Part shown: positions 42,775 through 53,027 of the stretch, piece after piece
How positions within the stretch are numbered: the stretch's first letter is position 1
Layout: each line of letters begins with the position of its first letter
Assembly (NCBI RefSeq): GCF_010119975.1
Contig: NZ_CP048222.1
Location: forward strand, 1,881,501 to 1,945,500
Length of the DNA: 64,000 nucleotides
Reading direction: 5' to 3'
DNA from: Rhodocytophaga rosea
GTDB taxonomy: Bacteria; Bacteroidota; Bacteroidia; Cytophagales; 172606-1
The notes under the pieces: model-generated
The model's input: the letters and a program-made list of their open reading frames with translations, nothing else
Database searches by the model: none
What the model was told of the DNA's origin: nothing
Program-made: the position numbers and the translations under genes

Positions 42775-44214
42775 TTAAATATTATCCGCGTCTTTGTTAA
42801 AAGCCGGTTTGGTTTGTCTGTCGCTTACCACACCAGCCCCTTTTTTCTCTACCACTTTTGGTGCAGAAGAACTTTTCAGGATGGCTTTTACTTCCGCCAT
42901 ATTAATTACCGGCAGGAATTTGGCAAACAACAAGAACAGTGTAAAGAACAGACCAAAAGAGAAGATGTAATCGCCAATATCATACATAGTTGGGTAGAAC
43001 ATTGCCCAGCTGGATGGCAGATAATCACGGTGCAGGGAAGTAGCGATAATTACAAAGCGCTCAAACCACATTCCAATGTTTACAATGATAGACAGGATGA
43101 AAGTAGCCACTACACTTGTACGGATTTTCCTAATCCATAATAACTGTGGAGAAATCACATTACAGGTCATCATTGACCAGTAGGCCCACCAGTAAGGTCC
43201 GGTAGCCCGGTTAACAAACGCATAACTTTCATAAGGCACACCTGAATACCAGGCCACAAAGAACTCCGTAATATAAGCTACCCCCACAATAGAACCTGTC
43301 AGAATAATAATTTTATTCATAGATTCTACGTGGTTGATCGTGATATACTCTTTCAGGTTGAAAACTTCCCTGGTAATCAGCATCAGGGTTAATACCATCG
43401 CAAAACCTGAGAAAATAGCTCCGGCAACGAAATAAGGCGGGAATATAGTAGTATGCCAGCCAGGAATAACGGAGGTGGCGAAGTCGAAGCTTACAATCGT
43501 GTGAACAGATAGTACGAGAGGTGTAGATAAACCTGCTAAAATTAAACTCACAGATTCATATCTGGCCCAGGTTTTAGCAGAACCATTCCAGCCAAAACTT
43601 AAGGCACCATAAGCAAACTTAGAAACTTTATTTTGAGCCCGGTCACGAATAGTAGCCAGATCAGGAATCATACCCAGATACCAGAACACCAGAGAAACAG
43701 TCAGATAGGTGCTGATTGCAAACACGTCCCATACAAGCGGAGAGTTGAAGTTTACCCACAGAGAACCATAGGTATTTGGCAATGGTAATGCCCAGTGTGC
43801 CAGCCATGGACGGCCCATGTGTGCCAGAATAAAGCTAGCTGCACACAATACAGCAAAGATCGTCATAGCTTCAGCAGCCCGGTTAATGGAAGTTCTCCAT
43901 TTCTGACGGAACAGCAACAGGATGGCAGAAATAAGTGTACCAGCATGACCAATACCTACCCACCACACGAAGTTGGTAATATCCCATGCCCAGCCTATAG
44001 TTTTATTCAAACCCCACACACCGATGCCCTCCCACCAGGTATAGAACAGGCAATACGACCCGTAAGCTAATGTTAGTACGGCGATGGTAAAACAGATCAT
44101 CCAGGTTTTGGTAGGCTTGCCTTCTACCTGCTTACACACATCATCGGTAATGTCTGCATAGGTTTTATTGCCGATGATGAGGGGCTGTCTTACTGGTGAA
44201 ACAACATGACTCAT
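42775..44214 (-). CDS. actC: Alternative complex III subunit ActC (NrfD-like quinol-site subunit)
   Basis: A 479-aa NrfD/PsrC-family membrane protein with about ten helices, expected to hold a menaquinol-binding site. Recognisable parts: [33 protein letters not shown], the conserved [33 protein letters not shown] and [31 protein letters not shown]. The C-terminal tail is soluble and Lys-rich. It starts 21 bp after actB. Confidence 0.93.
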   Translation of the reverse strand: MSHVVSPVRQPLIIGNKTYADITDDVCKQVEGKPTKTWMICFTIAVLTLAYGSYCLFYTWWEGIGVWGLNKTIGWAWDITNFVWWVGIGHAGTLISAILLLFRQKWRTSINRAAEAMTIFAVLCAASFILAHMGRPWLAHWALPLPNTYGSLWVNFNSPLVWDVFAISTYLTVSLVFWYLGMIPDLATIRDRAQNKVSKFAYGALSFGWNGSAKTWARYESVSLILAGLSTPLVLSVHTIVSFDFATSVIPGWHTTIFPPYFVAGAIFSGFAMVLTLMLITREVFNLKEYITINHVESMNKIIILTGSIVGVAYITEFFVAWYSGVPYESYAFVNRATGPYWWAYWSMMTCNVISPQLLWIRKIRTSVVATFILSIIVNIGMWFERFVIIATSLHRDYLPSSWAMFYPTMYDIGDYIFSFGLFFTLFLLFAKFLPVINMAEVKAILKSSSAPKVVEKKGAGVVSDRQTKPAFNKDADNI

Positions 44215-44235
44215 ATTAGTATAGTTAATGTTAGA

Positions 44236-47200
44236 TTAAACTCTGTTACTTGTTTCTTTATTTCTGATTTTAGTCAGGTATGAAATCTGCGGTTTAACGT
44301 TAATTTCTTCCAGCACCTGAAAAGCGCGTTTTTCATTTTCTTCTGCCACTAACCTGGCTACCCGGCTTTCCGGATCTAACAGATCACCGAAAACAATGGC
44401 TTCTGTTGGACAGGCTGTTGCGCAAGCCGTTGTAATTTCACCATCTACTGGTCTGCGTCTTTGTCTTTTAGCCTCCAGTTTACCTGCTTGAATCCGCTGT
44501 ACGCAGAAGGTACATTTTTCCATTACCCCTCTGGAACGTACGGTTACTTCCGGGTTTAATACCATCTTACCCAGGTCATTGTTCATGTGGTAATCAAACT
44601 TCTCATTGTTATGATACTTGAACCAGTTGAACCTTCTTACTTTATATGGACAGTTGTTGGCACAATACCGGGTTCCAATACACCGGTTATAGGCCATCTG
44701 GTTTAAACCCTCAGAACTATGCGTAGTAGCAGCCACCGGGCATACGGTTTCGCAAGGGGCATTGCTGCACTGCTGGCATAACATCGGCTGGAAAACTACT
44801 TCCGGATTACTGGAAGCTTCTTCCAGAGATTTGAAACCGGCGATATCTACATTACTTTCTGCTTTTCCATCGCTGCTGTAATAGCGATCAATACGCAGCC
44901 AGTGCATTTCCCGGCGGTTGATTACTTCTCTGCGTCCTACTACCGGTACGTTGTTCTCAACATTACAGCTCACTACACAAGCGCCACACCCGATACAAGA
45001 GTTCAGGTCAATGACCATGCCCCAGGAATGGTTGGGTTTGGCATGATCTTCCCACATGGAAATTTCACCTGGCTTTTTAATTCCTTCTGCTGTAACCACT
45101 TTCGGTTTGAAACGGCCGGCTGAGGGATCTGTCTGATACTCTTTTAAACTGGCCTCCTGTACAATCGGACGGGCCATAATGGTATGATGGGTTTGTACCT
45201 GGGCTATTTCACGCGTATCACCTGTTTTAGCGATGCTTACTTCAGGTGCGCCAAATACAATACTAGTTCCATTATAAGAAGCCAGCGGATAAGCATTTAC
45301 ACCTACTTTATCTCCGGCTTTTCCTGCTTTGGTGCGGCCATAACCAATGGCTAAGGCTACTGTTCCATCGGCTTGTCCTGGCTGAACCAATATAGGTACA
45401 GATATCGCAGGTTTGCCTTTCACAGTAACCGTTACTATATCACCTTGTTCCAGGTCCATATCGTTGGCCATTTTTTTAGATACGGCCAGATAATTATCCC
45501 AGCAGGCTCTGGAAATAGGATCAGGGAACTCTTGCAGGTATGGGTTATTGGCATATTCGCCATTTCCAATACCTATTTTTTCATACAGTACCAGTTCTGT
45601 AGTGGTTGCGGCCGGTTTATATGTCGAATTGATAGCAGTAGCAGCCGCATTTATATCTCCACTGAACATATTTGAACCAGTAGCAGTAGTTACTGGTGCA
45701 GCAGTGGCAGGAGTTCCGGTAGTAACAGCTGCATCAACTGGTGTTACAACGGGAGTTTTGGATTTACCAGGTTCAAAAACCCCATCATGAACCGCTTTAG
45801 TCCAGAAGTCGGTAAACGAACTGCTTCCGCTTTGCCGGGTATAGAATGTGGATTGCCAGTTATTCTGTAGATAGGTATAATAATCTTGTCCTTTTCCAGC
45901 CCAGCTTAGCAGACTTTCCTGTGCAGATCTGGTTTTGAAAATCGGATTGATCGTAGGTTGAACCAGGCTATAGTATCCTGTTTTGGGTTCTGCATCGTTC
46001 CAGGATTCGAGGAAGTTATGATCCGGGCAAATCAGGTCACAGGCAGCGGCTGTTTCATCTGCCTTTTCTGCAAAGGAAACTTTCAGGCCTACTTTTTTAA
46101 GATTTTGTGCTAAATCTGCACCAGCTGGATAATCATACACTGGATTGGCTTTATAGAATATCACAGCGCCTACTTTGCCATCCCGCACTTCCTGTACAAA
46201 AGTAGCCATTGCTGCATCATCGCCTTGTTTGAGCAGGCTCGGTGTATTCAGATCGATAATAGTACCATACGCACCCAGCAAGTTATTAATGGCATTCACC
46301 ATTACCTGAACGTTTACGTCATTGGAGCCGCTTATTACCACTGCTTTGCCTTTGGCTTTAAACAAGTCGTTAGCTGCCTGGTCTAAATTGGCAATATTTT
46401 TAATATCCGCTATTGAAACAGCAGTTCCACCAGCTAGTTTAGCTACCCTGTTATATAAGGCAGCTACTACTAATCCTTCCTGTGATGGCTTAATAAGGGT
46501 ACGGTAATCTGCATTCGCACCAGTCAGTGAAAGGATTGTTTCAAACTGGTAGTGGCGGGACATTTCTTTTTTATTCTTTCCTACCCGACGTGTTTGTGCA
46601 TACTGGTAGCTATTTTCGATATTATTGAGCCCTGTACCCAGAAAATCGCTTCCTACACTTACAATTACGCTGGCATTGGCAAAATTATAAGAAGGTATTA
46701 CGGCTTTGCCAAAAGAGGCGGCATTTGCCTTAATAGTACCTGAACAAGAATTTGCATCGTATTGAATATGCTGGGCAGTGGGATAGGCAGCAATAAAATC
46801 CTGGATAGCCTTTTTAGTAGTGGGGCTAATAATAGTAGAAGATACGATACGGATAGCTCCTCCCCGCTGTAATTGCTGCTTGATTCTGCCATCTGCATCC
46901 TGCCAGGTAGTTGGTTTATTCTTTGCTACATCATGCGGGCCTTTCAGGCGTTCTACATCATACAAATTGAGTAGAGAAGCCTGGGCACGGGTACTGGTAC
47001 CGGTTGGCGTAACACCGGAGAGAGAGTTTGGTTCTATTTTAATTGGACGTCCTTCGCGGGTTTTTACCAGCACACTGCTGTATTCCCCAGAGGTATCCAT
47101 ATAGGTAGAAGCGTAATAATTAGGAATGGTAGGATCTATCTCCTCAGGCTTATTCAGGTAGGGGATGGCTTTTCTTACTGGTGTATCGCAGGCGGCTAAA

Positions 47201-47397
47201 GAAACAGCTGCCAAGCCAAAACCCATCATTTTCAAAAAATCGCGCCGGTTAGTAGCAGTTATATCATCAGGAGTATTTTTACCAGATTCTTTGACAGATA
47301 AATACGGAGGAAATTCGTTCTGGGCTAATTTTACAAATTCAGTGTCATTAGATAATTCTTCTATACCTTTCCAGTATTTTTTATTATTATCTTCCAT
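44236..47397 (-). CDS. actB: Alternative complex III subunit ActB (Tat-exported iron-sulfur protein)
   Basis: A 1053-aa fusion of a molybdopterin-oxidoreductase-like domain (about 75-760) and a ferredoxin-like domain (about 780-1040). A Tat signal with RRDFLKMMGFG (residues 51-61) and a lipobox at Cys70 (VSLAAC) indicate export as a lipoprotein. Four Cys clusters occur: 801-811 (CIGCGACVVSC), 874-886 (CQQCSNAPCETVC), 906-916 and 962-996. ACIII ActB has no molybdenum cofactor and carries Fe-S clusters for electron transfer. A Pro/Thr/Ala-rich insert (about 548-575) interrupts the catalytic-like domain. Confidence 0.94.
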   Translation of the reverse strand: MEDNNKKYWKGIEELSNDTEFVKLAQNEFPPYLSVKESGKNTPDDITATNRRDFLKMMGFGLAAVSLAACDTPVRKAIPYLNKPEEIDPTIPNYYASTYMDTSGEYSSVLVKTREGRPIKIEPNSLSGVTPTGTSTRAQASLLNLYDVERLKGPHDVAKNKPTTWQDADGRIKQQLQRGGAIRIVSSTIISPTTKKAIQDFIAAYPTAQHIQYDANSCSGTIKANAASFGKAVIPSYNFANASVIVSVGSDFLGTGLNNIENSYQYAQTRRVGKNKKEMSRHYQFETILSLTGANADYRTLIKPSQEGLVVAALYNRVAKLAGGTAVSIADIKNIANLDQAANDLFKAKGKAVVISGSNDVNVQVMVNAINNLLGAYGTIIDLNTPSLLKQGDDAAMATFVQEVRDGKVGAVIFYKANPVYDYPAGADLAQNLKKVGLKVSFAEKADETAAACDLICPDHNFLESWNDAEPKTGYYSLVQPTINPIFKTRSAQESLLSWAGKGQDYYTYLQNNWQSTFYTRQSGSSSFTDFWTKAVHDGVFEPGKSKTPVVTPVDAAVTTGTPATAAPVTTATGSNMFSGDINAAATAINSTYKPAATTTELVLYEKIGIGNGEYANNPYLQEFPDPISRACWDNYLAVSKKMANDMDLEQGDIVTVTVKGKPAISVPILVQPGQADGTVALAIGYGRTKAGKAGDKVGVNAYPLASYNGTSIVFGAPEVSIAKTGDTREIAQVQTHHTIMARPIVQEASLKEYQTDPSAGRFKPKVVTAEGIKKPGEISMWEDHAKPNHSWGMVIDLNSCIGCGACVVSCNVENNVPVVGRREVINRREMHWLRIDRYYSSDGKAESNVDIAGFKSLEEASSNPEVVFQPMLCQQCSNAPCETVCPVAATTHSSEGLNQMAYNRCIGTRYCANNCPYKVRRFNWFKYHNNEKFDYHMNNDLGKMVLNPEVTVRSRGVMEKCTFCVQRIQAGKLEAKRQRRRPVDGEITTACATACPTEAIVFGDLLDPESRVARLVAEENEKRAFQVLEEINVKPQISYLTKIRNKETSNRV

Positions 47398-47440
47398 ATA
47401 TTATTGAGTGTAGTATCAGATTCAGTGTTGAAAGGGAATA

Positions 47441-48775
47441 TTAATAATGGCATTTGGAACATTCCAGACCACCAATGTTAGCTACTTTCAGTGGCTCCTT
47501 GCTGTTATGCACCGCCAGCAACTTATCATAGTAATCATTGCCTTCTGTGTTTACCTGTGTTTTCCGATGGCAATCAATACACCATCCCATGGTTAAAGGA
47601 GATATCTGTTGTACAACCTCCATGTTCTGAATCTGGCCATGGCAACTCTGGCATTCAACGCCCCCCACATTGGTGTGCTGAGAGTGATTGAAATAGGCGA
47701 AATCCGGCAGGTTGTGTACCCGGATCCACTCAATCGGCCGTTCACTTTCGATGGCTTCGTATATCTTTTTTATCTGCGGAGAATTAGGCTTAATCGCGTT
47801 ATGGCAATTCATACAGATGTTAGCAGAAGGAATATTAGCTGATCTGCCTTTATATACTGTGGTATGGCAATAGCTACAATCGATCTGATACTGGCCGGCA
47901 TGTAATTTATGAGAGAAAGCAATGGGCTGCGTAGGCGCATATCCCTGGCTGATGCCAATACCCAGCACACTATCCAGGGCAACTTTACCTACAATCAGGA
48001 AAAATATAAGTGCAACGCCTCCTTTAAATGTATTGCTATTTACAACCTTACCTAGGTTTGCTTTCTGGTCCAACAGCTCACGGTCTTCATCGGTGAGGTC
48101 TTTACGGTCTTTCAAAAATTTACTAAGCAGGGAAACAATCAATACCAGTACGAGCAATACAAGTAGCAGAATGATCAGTAATGCACCGAGGATTATAGTA
48201 AAGTAAGAAGAGGAGATTCCACCTGCATCAACCTGAGTTGTTTGACCTCCATTCACCTGCTGCTTTTCAGGCGTACCACCTGTGGTAGTATTTGCATTCG
48301 CTGGGGAACCAGAACCTGTGACATCAATGTATGCAAGTAAGTTACGGATCTGTGCATCGCTGAAGTCGTAGCTAGGCATTACGGTTTTATTATACTTATT
48401 AAATAAGTCAACCGCATATTTATCGCCGCTGGCAATTACTTTCTGGGAATTTTTGATCCAGGCGAGTAGCCAGGCTTCTGGTCTTCTCTGGGTAACGCCT
48501 TTCAAACCGGGCCCCAATACTACTTCATCAGAGATAGCATGGCAGGCAGTACAATTTTGCGTAAATAGGGTTTTGCCTTCTTCCACTGCAGCCGGGTCCT
48601 GGGCAGCAGGTTGTGCACCACCGGCAGGAGAAGCCCCATCCGGATTAGAAACGGCTGCCGTAGCTGCAGAATCTGTAGTAGTAGCATCTTGTGCGGACGC
48701 CTGGAAAATCCCTCCTGATAAAGCCAGAAAGAATAGCAGAAGCATGCCGCATACAAATCGCTTGAGATTACTCAT
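47441..48775 (-). CDS. actA: Alternative complex III subunit ActA (multiheme cytochrome c)
   Basis: A c-type cytochrome with six CxxCH sites, counted from the upstream ATG at 48784 at residues 78-82, 303-307, 324-328, 378-382, 402-406 and 442-446. The first belongs to an extra N-terminal cytochrome c domain (about 65-155) in front of a membrane anchor (about 195-222); the last five form the pentaheme block of ActA. R. marinus ActA is described as pentaheme, so this is a longer form. The signal peptide is LLLFFLALSGGIFQASA. It is the first gene of the cluster, with a consensus promoter upstream. Confidence 0.93.
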   Translation of the reverse strand: MSNLKRFVCGMLLLFFLALSGGIFQASAQDATTTDSAATAAVSNPDGASPAGGAQPAAQDPAAVEEGKTLFTQNCTACHAISDEVVLGPGLKGVTQRRPEAWLLAWIKNSQKVIASGDKYAVDLFNKYNKTVMPSYDFSDAQIRNLLAYIDVTGSGSPANANTTTGGTPEKQQVNGGQTTQVDAGGISSSYFTIILGALLIILLLVLLVLVLIVSLLSKFLKDRKDLTDEDRELLDQKANLGKVVNSNTFKGGVALIFFLIVGKVALDSVLGIGISQGYAPTQPIAFSHKLHAGQYQIDCSYCHTTVYKGRSANIPSANICMNCHNAIKPNSPQIKKIYEAIESERPIEWIRVHNLPDFAYFNHSQHTNVGGVECQSCHGQIQNMEVVQQISPLTMGWCIDCHRKTQVNTEGNDYYDKLLAVHNSKEPLKVANIGGLECSKCHY

Positions 48776-48835
48776 ACAATACATATAATTGGTTAATTGA
48801 TTTAGAAGGAATACAGGTTTACGCTAAAAACCCCA

Positions 48836-48866
48836 CAAATGTAGTATGCGAATTTTACTAATCAAA
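48836..48866 (-). promoter_or_regulatory. Bacteroidota consensus promoter of the act-cta cluster
   Basis: On the minus strand, TTTG (48866-48863) and TACATTTG (48843-48836) are separated by 19 nt: a full match to the TTTG-N19-21-TAnnTTTG consensus of Bacteroidota housekeeping promoters. The predicted start is about 48830, giving a leader of roughly 55 nt before actA. Confidence 0.75.
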
Positions 48867-49325
48867 TACATTTTCTTGCAAATTTCCGCAAAAACCTATT
48901 CAGTGCTACAATTAAGGGTATATATTCTGATTGTCAACAACATACGTGTAATTTTAGGCTAAATAAATACTAATTTAGAATCATTTTAAATTACCGTTTG
49001 CCATTTGTTTTTTCCGGTAATCTGCTCATGTAACCAGATGTGTATGGAGGGTGTTTGATTTTAAGCTCTGTTTTTTATTTGTAAATTTCCATCATAAAAG
49101 CCTGAAAAATATCACTTTATTAAGATACTGCCTGTAAAGACAATATATATTAATTTAATCTTCCAGGAAGATCAGTTTAACTTTTTATAAGCTAATCTAA
49201 AAATGCGTCATATCAGTTATACTTAGGATATAGGGGATTTCTTACATTGCCTCTTACAAATTCATCTCAATTAAAGAAACTTAATACTGAGGGATTTTTG
49301 ACAAGAATTTTCAGTTAAAAAATAT
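48867..49325. other. AT-rich region upstream of the respiratory cluster
   Basis: About 460 bp, AT-rich, between the act promoter and the end of the SRAP gene. I see no gene, terminator or repeat with confidence. Confidence 0.45.
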
Positions 49326-50030
49326 TCACTCCTGGAACAGGATGTAGTTTCCAAACTGGTCGGTTGCCTGAACAGCTTGTAACAGCTCAGGAGAATTGAA
49401 TGCCGGATTATTAATCTGTGCGGACACCGGAAAACAATTCATCTTATCTGCTGGAAAAGTTTGTAGCATCTGCATCGCTTCATGTAAAGATACCTCCGGA
49501 TTCAGCCATTCATTCTCGAGTTCCAGAGGTAAAATCACCGGCATAGTGGACTGTAGTTTTTTTAACAGTTCATTAGCCTCTGTAGTAAACAGGCTGCAAG
49601 CCCTGAGAGAAGGTTGGCTTTCGGTATCGGCATACAATTCCCAAATGCCTGCAAAGGCAAATGGCATATTCCATTTCAGCACTACCCGGTAAGGCACCTG
49701 GCTTCTACGGGATATTTTATACCAGATATAAAACCCATCGGCCGGAATAAGGCAACGCTGATTTTGGGTTATTTGCTGCAGGCGGTTTTGCTTGACCAGC
49801 ATTTTTGTGTCAATGGCATGAATAAGCTTTGCTTTTTTCTTATTTACAGCCAGTTGATTTTCCAGGCCCCAGCGGAAAAAATCCAAATGGCGCTCAGGCT
49901 GAGAAAGTATAACTGGTACTGTATTTCCAGGCGAAATATTATAGTTGATATCGGGCGCTTGTGTAACCTTTACCTGGAAGCGGCGGGTTATTTTCTGCTT
50001 TGTAAGCGCAAAAGAATATCTGTCACACAT
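49326..50030 (-). CDS. SRAP/HMCES-type abasic-site protein (YedK-like)
   Basis: A 234-aa SOS response-associated protein. The N-terminus MCDRYSF provides Cys2, the residue that, after Met removal, forms a covalent bond with abasic sites in single-stranded DNA and protects them. Other family features: NISPGNTVPVI, FRWGLE, RCLIPADGFYIWYK (with the Glu-equivalent region), PFAFAGIWELY, and SLFTTEANELLKKLQSTMPVIL with the catalytic-type MPVIL segment. It is a single gene; TAACTTTG (50071-50064 on the minus strand) is a possible -7 element. Confidence 0.92.
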   Translation of the reverse strand: MCDRYSFALTKQKITRRFQVKVTQAPDINYNISPGNTVPVILSQPERHLDFFRWGLENQLAVNKKKAKLIHAIDTKMLVKQNRLQQITQNQRCLIPADGFYIWYKISRRSQVPYRVVLKWNMPFAFAGIWELYADTESQPSLRACSLFTTEANELLKKLQSTMPVILPLELENEWLNPEVSLHEAMQMLQTFPADKMNCFPVSAQINNPAFNSPELLQAVQATDQFGNYILFQE

Positions 50031-50086
50031 GAATTTATCCTGGTTTTGCTAATACCCGGACATCAAAGTTAAGATATAAGCATAAT

Positions 50087-50119
50087 AAACCCACAAGAGT
50101 TTAGATCTTGTGGGTTTTT
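50087..50119. terminator. Rho-independent hairpin between two minus-strand genes
   Basis: AAACCCACAAGA (50087-50098) pairs with its exact complement at 50106-50117 across a 7-nt loop, then TT. It lies 27 bp downstream of the minus-strand low-complexity protein gene and can terminate it. Confidence 0.78.
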
Positions 50120-50145
50120 CAGTTTCCTAATATTTCTGCTGCTCC

Positions 50146-50697
50146 TTAATTCGGGATTTTACCGGGAGTAGGCTGTGTTGTGTTAGGCGTAGTACCGGCT
50201 GGTGGCTGGTTCAAAGGTGTTGTCTGTGTGCCGGTAGCTGGCACAGTATTATTACCATTACCAGTTGCAGGAGTACCAGTGGCAGGCGGTGTTACTCCGT
50301 CATTCGCATCATTGGCATCATTAGTAGACGGAGATGTATTTGATGGTTGATTATAAGGTGTACCAGTTCCATTTCCTGTGCTATTAGACCCAGCAGGAGT
50401 AGTACCAGTAGACTGATTCTTATTTAATCCCTGGTTTAGCTTGTTATTCAGATTCTCGTTGCTCTGCCGTTGTGCTGGCGTTGTCAATGTTCCATTCTGG
50501 CTGTTCAGCGTACCATCCTGACTATTTACAGATGGGGTTGACGGTGAAGCAGGTGCTCCGGTTGTGGTTGGTGCAGATGGCGTAGCTGTAGAAGTTCCTG
50601 TTCCTGCCCCGGTTTGCGCTAATAAGGGTACTGATGTTAATATAGGCAAGCTTAAAGCAACTATTACTTTGGCTAATTCTTTTTTCACGTTTTTCAT
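50146..50697 (-). CDS. Low-complexity secreted protein rich in Thr, Pro, Ser, Gly and Asn
   Basis: A 183-aa exported protein. A signal peptide (VIVALSLPILTSVPLLAQ) is followed by an unstructured region dominated by Thr, Pro, Gly, Asn and Ser, including a short near-repeat SQDGTLNSQNGTL and a central Gln/Asn segment (QRQSNENLNNKLNQGLNKNQ). There is no domain or catalytic motif. It may be a surface or extracellular filler protein or linker. Its composition differs sharply from its neighbours. Function is unknown. Confidence 0.65.
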   Translation of the reverse strand: MKNVKKELAKVIVALSLPILTSVPLLAQTGAGTGTSTATPSAPTTTGAPASPSTPSVNSQDGTLNSQNGTLTTPAQRQSNENLNNKLNQGLNKNQSTGTTPAGSNSTGNGTGTPYNQPSNTSPSTNDANDANDGVTPPATGTPATGNGNNTVPATGTQTTPLNQPPAGTTPNTTQPTPGKIPN

Positions 50698-50831
50698 AGG
50701 TGGTTTTTAAAATGATTTCCTTGTTTTACTCCTATTTGAAGAATAAGGTTTCAGAAAAAGTACAAAAATTAACCTGGCTATACTTCTGCAAAAGTTTACT
50801 GTCAAAGCTTATCTAACAGAATAGTATAGGG

Positions 50832-51089
50832 TTACGGATAAAAAAATACAATCAGCCAGAACAAAACAATACCAGTGATACTTATATTTCTGATTTGCTT
50901 ACGTAAGTCTGTTAATGTTTCTCTCAGATTTACATCTGTAGTATGCTTCATTACGTATTCGGCTCCTTCATACCATCGTAAATGCTCTGGCTTACTAACA
51001 TCCGCTATCACCCGTACAATCCTGGATTTATAATATACCAGCACCGGAAAATAAATAAGCAGCAGGCTTACAAGCAGAAAGAACTTCAT
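50832..51089 (-). CDS. Small hypothetical membrane protein, 85 aa
   Basis: An 85-aa protein with two hydrophobic helices at the ends (FFLLVSLLLIYFPVLVYY and ISITGIVLFWLIVFFYP) and a charged middle (KSRIVRVIADVSKPEHLRWYEGAEYVMKH). It has a clear ATG start and codon use like the neighbours, and lies between two minus-strand genes. I do not recognise the family, and the small size keeps this call moderate. Confidence 0.55.
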   Translation of the reverse strand: MKFFLLVSLLLIYFPVLVYYKSRIVRVIADVSKPEHLRWYEGAEYVMKHTTDVNLRETLTDLRKQIRNISITGIVLFWLIVFFYP

Positions 51090-51213
51090 ACACGATGTTG
51101 ATAGTGTTTTATAGCTGATTTTTACACTTTAGTCAAATTATAGCTATTGATAGAACGGTTAAGGTTTACCATTCATTTTATTGAAAATTCAAAATCCTAC
51201 AATCAAATAAAGT

Positions 51214-52542
51214 TTACCCTACGCTCATTCCCTTCTTCAAAGCTTCGAGGTAGGTAGCCAGTACACGTTCCCTGGCAAATTCGTGAGTTATGATGGGTTT
51301 TGGATAATCAGGCGTTCCCAGTTCTGGTATCCACTTTTTAATATATTCTTTTGCTTTATCAAACTTTGCAGCCTGGGTATTAGGGTTAAACACCCGGAAA
51401 TAGGGGGCTGCATCACATCCGCTTCCGGCAATCCATTGCCAGCTGCCATTGTTGGAGGCCAGTTCATAATCGAGCAGTTTACCAGCAAAATAGGCTTCAC
51501 CCCATCGCCAGTCGATAAGTAAATGTTTTACCAGAAAACTGGCAGTTATCATTCTTACCCGGTTGTGCATAAAACCAGTAGCATTCAGTTCACGCATTCC
51601 TGCATCCACAATCGGATATCCCGTCTGACCCATGCACCAAAGTTTGTATTCCTGCTCATTATTGCGCCATTGAATCTGGTCGTAGGCAGGCTTGCAGGCC
51701 GATTGTTCTACATGAGGGAAATTTGCTAAGATCATCATATAAAAATCCCGCCAGATAAGTTCATTCAGCCATATATCGCTGTGTTGTATTGCTTTTCTTA
51801 CCATTTCCCGGATGCTTACGGTACCAAAGCGCAGATGAATACCGATCTTGGTAGTGCCTGGTTTGGCTGGAAAATTACGTTCTCTGGCATATTCTTCCAA
51901 TATATCTTCCCTCACTTCCATAGAAGGAAAAATGAGAGCCGATTTTTGAAATCCCATTTCTGGCAGCGAAGGAATAAGTTCGGATTGGGATTTATATAAA
52001 GCAGATATATGTTCGCCAGATAGAAAATGCTGTGTATGTGCGTCTGTCAGGGTGGCCAGCCATTTTTTGCTATAAGGTGTAAATACTTTGTATGGGTTTC
52101 CTTGTCCATTCACAATTTCCTGCTTTTCAAAAATTACCTGATCTTTATACGTGTGAAATGGAATACCTCTGGTTTGTAATAATTCCCTGATTTTGGTGTC
52201 CCGGTTAATGGCATAGCTTTCATAATCGTGGTTGGTATATACAGCGACGATAATATATTCACGCAATAATTGTTTCCAGATTTTTACGGGCTTTCCATAA
52301 TGGGTTAGCAAAGTTCCGCCTTGCTTATCAAAAGCCTGCTGCAAATCGCTTACTACCTGATGAATAAAAGTAACCCGTCCATCATCCCGGTCTTCCAGCT
52401 GATCGAGAATATCACTATCAAAAATGAATAATGGCAATACCGGATAACCGCTATTGAGAGCATGATACAATCCAGTATTATCTTCAATACGCAGATCGCG
52501 GCGGAACCAGAAAACAGCTATTTGGGTAGTATGAGTGGACAT
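51214..52542 (-). CDS. phrB: Deoxyribodipyrimidine photolyase
   Basis: A 442-aa cryptochrome/photolyase family enzyme that repairs UV-made cyclobutane dimers using blue light and FAD. The N-terminal antenna domain has VFWFRRDLRIEDNTGLYHAL and LFIFDSDILDQL. The FAD domain has WRDFYMMILANFPHVEQSA, QTGYPIVDAGMRELNATGFMHNRVRMITASFLVKHL, and the signature SNNGSWQWIAGSGCDAAPYF with RVFNPNTQ. Its length and order fit class I CPD photolyases. Confidence 0.93.
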   Translation of the reverse strand: MSTHTTQIAVFWFRRDLRIEDNTGLYHALNSGYPVLPLFIFDSDILDQLEDRDDGRVTFIHQVVSDLQQAFDKQGGTLLTHYGKPVKIWKQLLREYIIVAVYTNHDYESYAINRDTKIRELLQTRGIPFHTYKDQVIFEKQEIVNGQGNPYKVFTPYSKKWLATLTDAHTQHFLSGEHISALYKSQSELIPSLPEMGFQKSALIFPSMEVREDILEEYARERNFPAKPGTTKIGIHLRFGTVSIREMVRKAIQHSDIWLNELIWRDFYMMILANFPHVEQSACKPAYDQIQWRNNEQEYKLWCMGQTGYPIVDAGMRELNATGFMHNRVRMITASFLVKHLLIDWRWGEAYFAGKLLDYELASNNGSWQWIAGSGCDAAPYFRVFNPNTQAAKFDKAKEYIKKWIPELGTPDYPKPIITHEFARERVLATYLEALKKGMSVG

Positions 52543-52721
52543 GAGCAGAAATTTATATACTATAAATTCTTTGCTGGATGAATTGTTTTACCAACTGCTC
52601 ATTTTTTAGCATTTTCCTGGGCTAAGTGAGCAAAGGAGTAAGCAAACAGTATTTAAGATTATTTCCCAATTAATATTAACTTTCCAGCCATAATATGCTT
52701 TTCACCAAAACTTAAACCTCT

Positions 52722-52952
52722 ATGTGGCAAGAAGAAGACAACAAGCTCAAAAAATCTTTTGAGTTCAAAGATTTTGTAGAAGCCTTCGCTTTTATGACCA
52801 AAGTAGCTTTAGTGGCTGAGAAAATGAACCATCATCCATGGTGGTCGAATGTGTATAATAAGGTGAATATCGAATTGAATACCCATGATGCCGGCAACAT
52901 CGTTACCGACAAAGACCGTAAACTGGCCAAAGCAATAGATGCTTTGTATTAA
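52722..52952 (+). CDS. phhB: 4a-hydroxytetrahydrobiopterin dehydratase (pterin-4a-carbinolamine dehydratase)
   Basis: A 76-aa PCD/DCoH family protein. The active-site motif [12 protein letters not shown], with the His pair, and [20 protein letters not shown] are present. It starts at [11 protein letters not shown], so it lacks the N-terminal helix of longer (about 95-100 aa) members; short forms with this start are common in Bacteroidota. It normally regenerates pterin cofactor after aromatic amino acid hydroxylation, but no hydroxylase lies nearby. Confidence 0.9.
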   Translation: MWQEEDNKLKKSFEFKDFVEAFAFMTKVALVAEKMNHHPWWSNVYNKVNIELNTHDAGNIVTDKDRKLAKAIDALY

Positions 52953-53010
52953 AACTGCATCGTTATTTAATCAGAAAAGGCCCCTTTCCTTCAAAAGGAA
53001 AAGAGTTTAA

Positions 53011-53018
53011 TATATTTG
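53011..53018 (+). promoter_or_regulatory. Candidate -7 element of rsmI
   Basis: TATATTTG matches TAnnTTTG and ends 9 bp before the rsmI ATG at 53028; the -33 box is weak (TTTC at 52985-52988). If used, the mRNA would have almost no leader, so translation would start on a leaderless or near-leaderless message. Confidence 0.4.
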
Positions 53019-53027
53019 CAATCTTCA

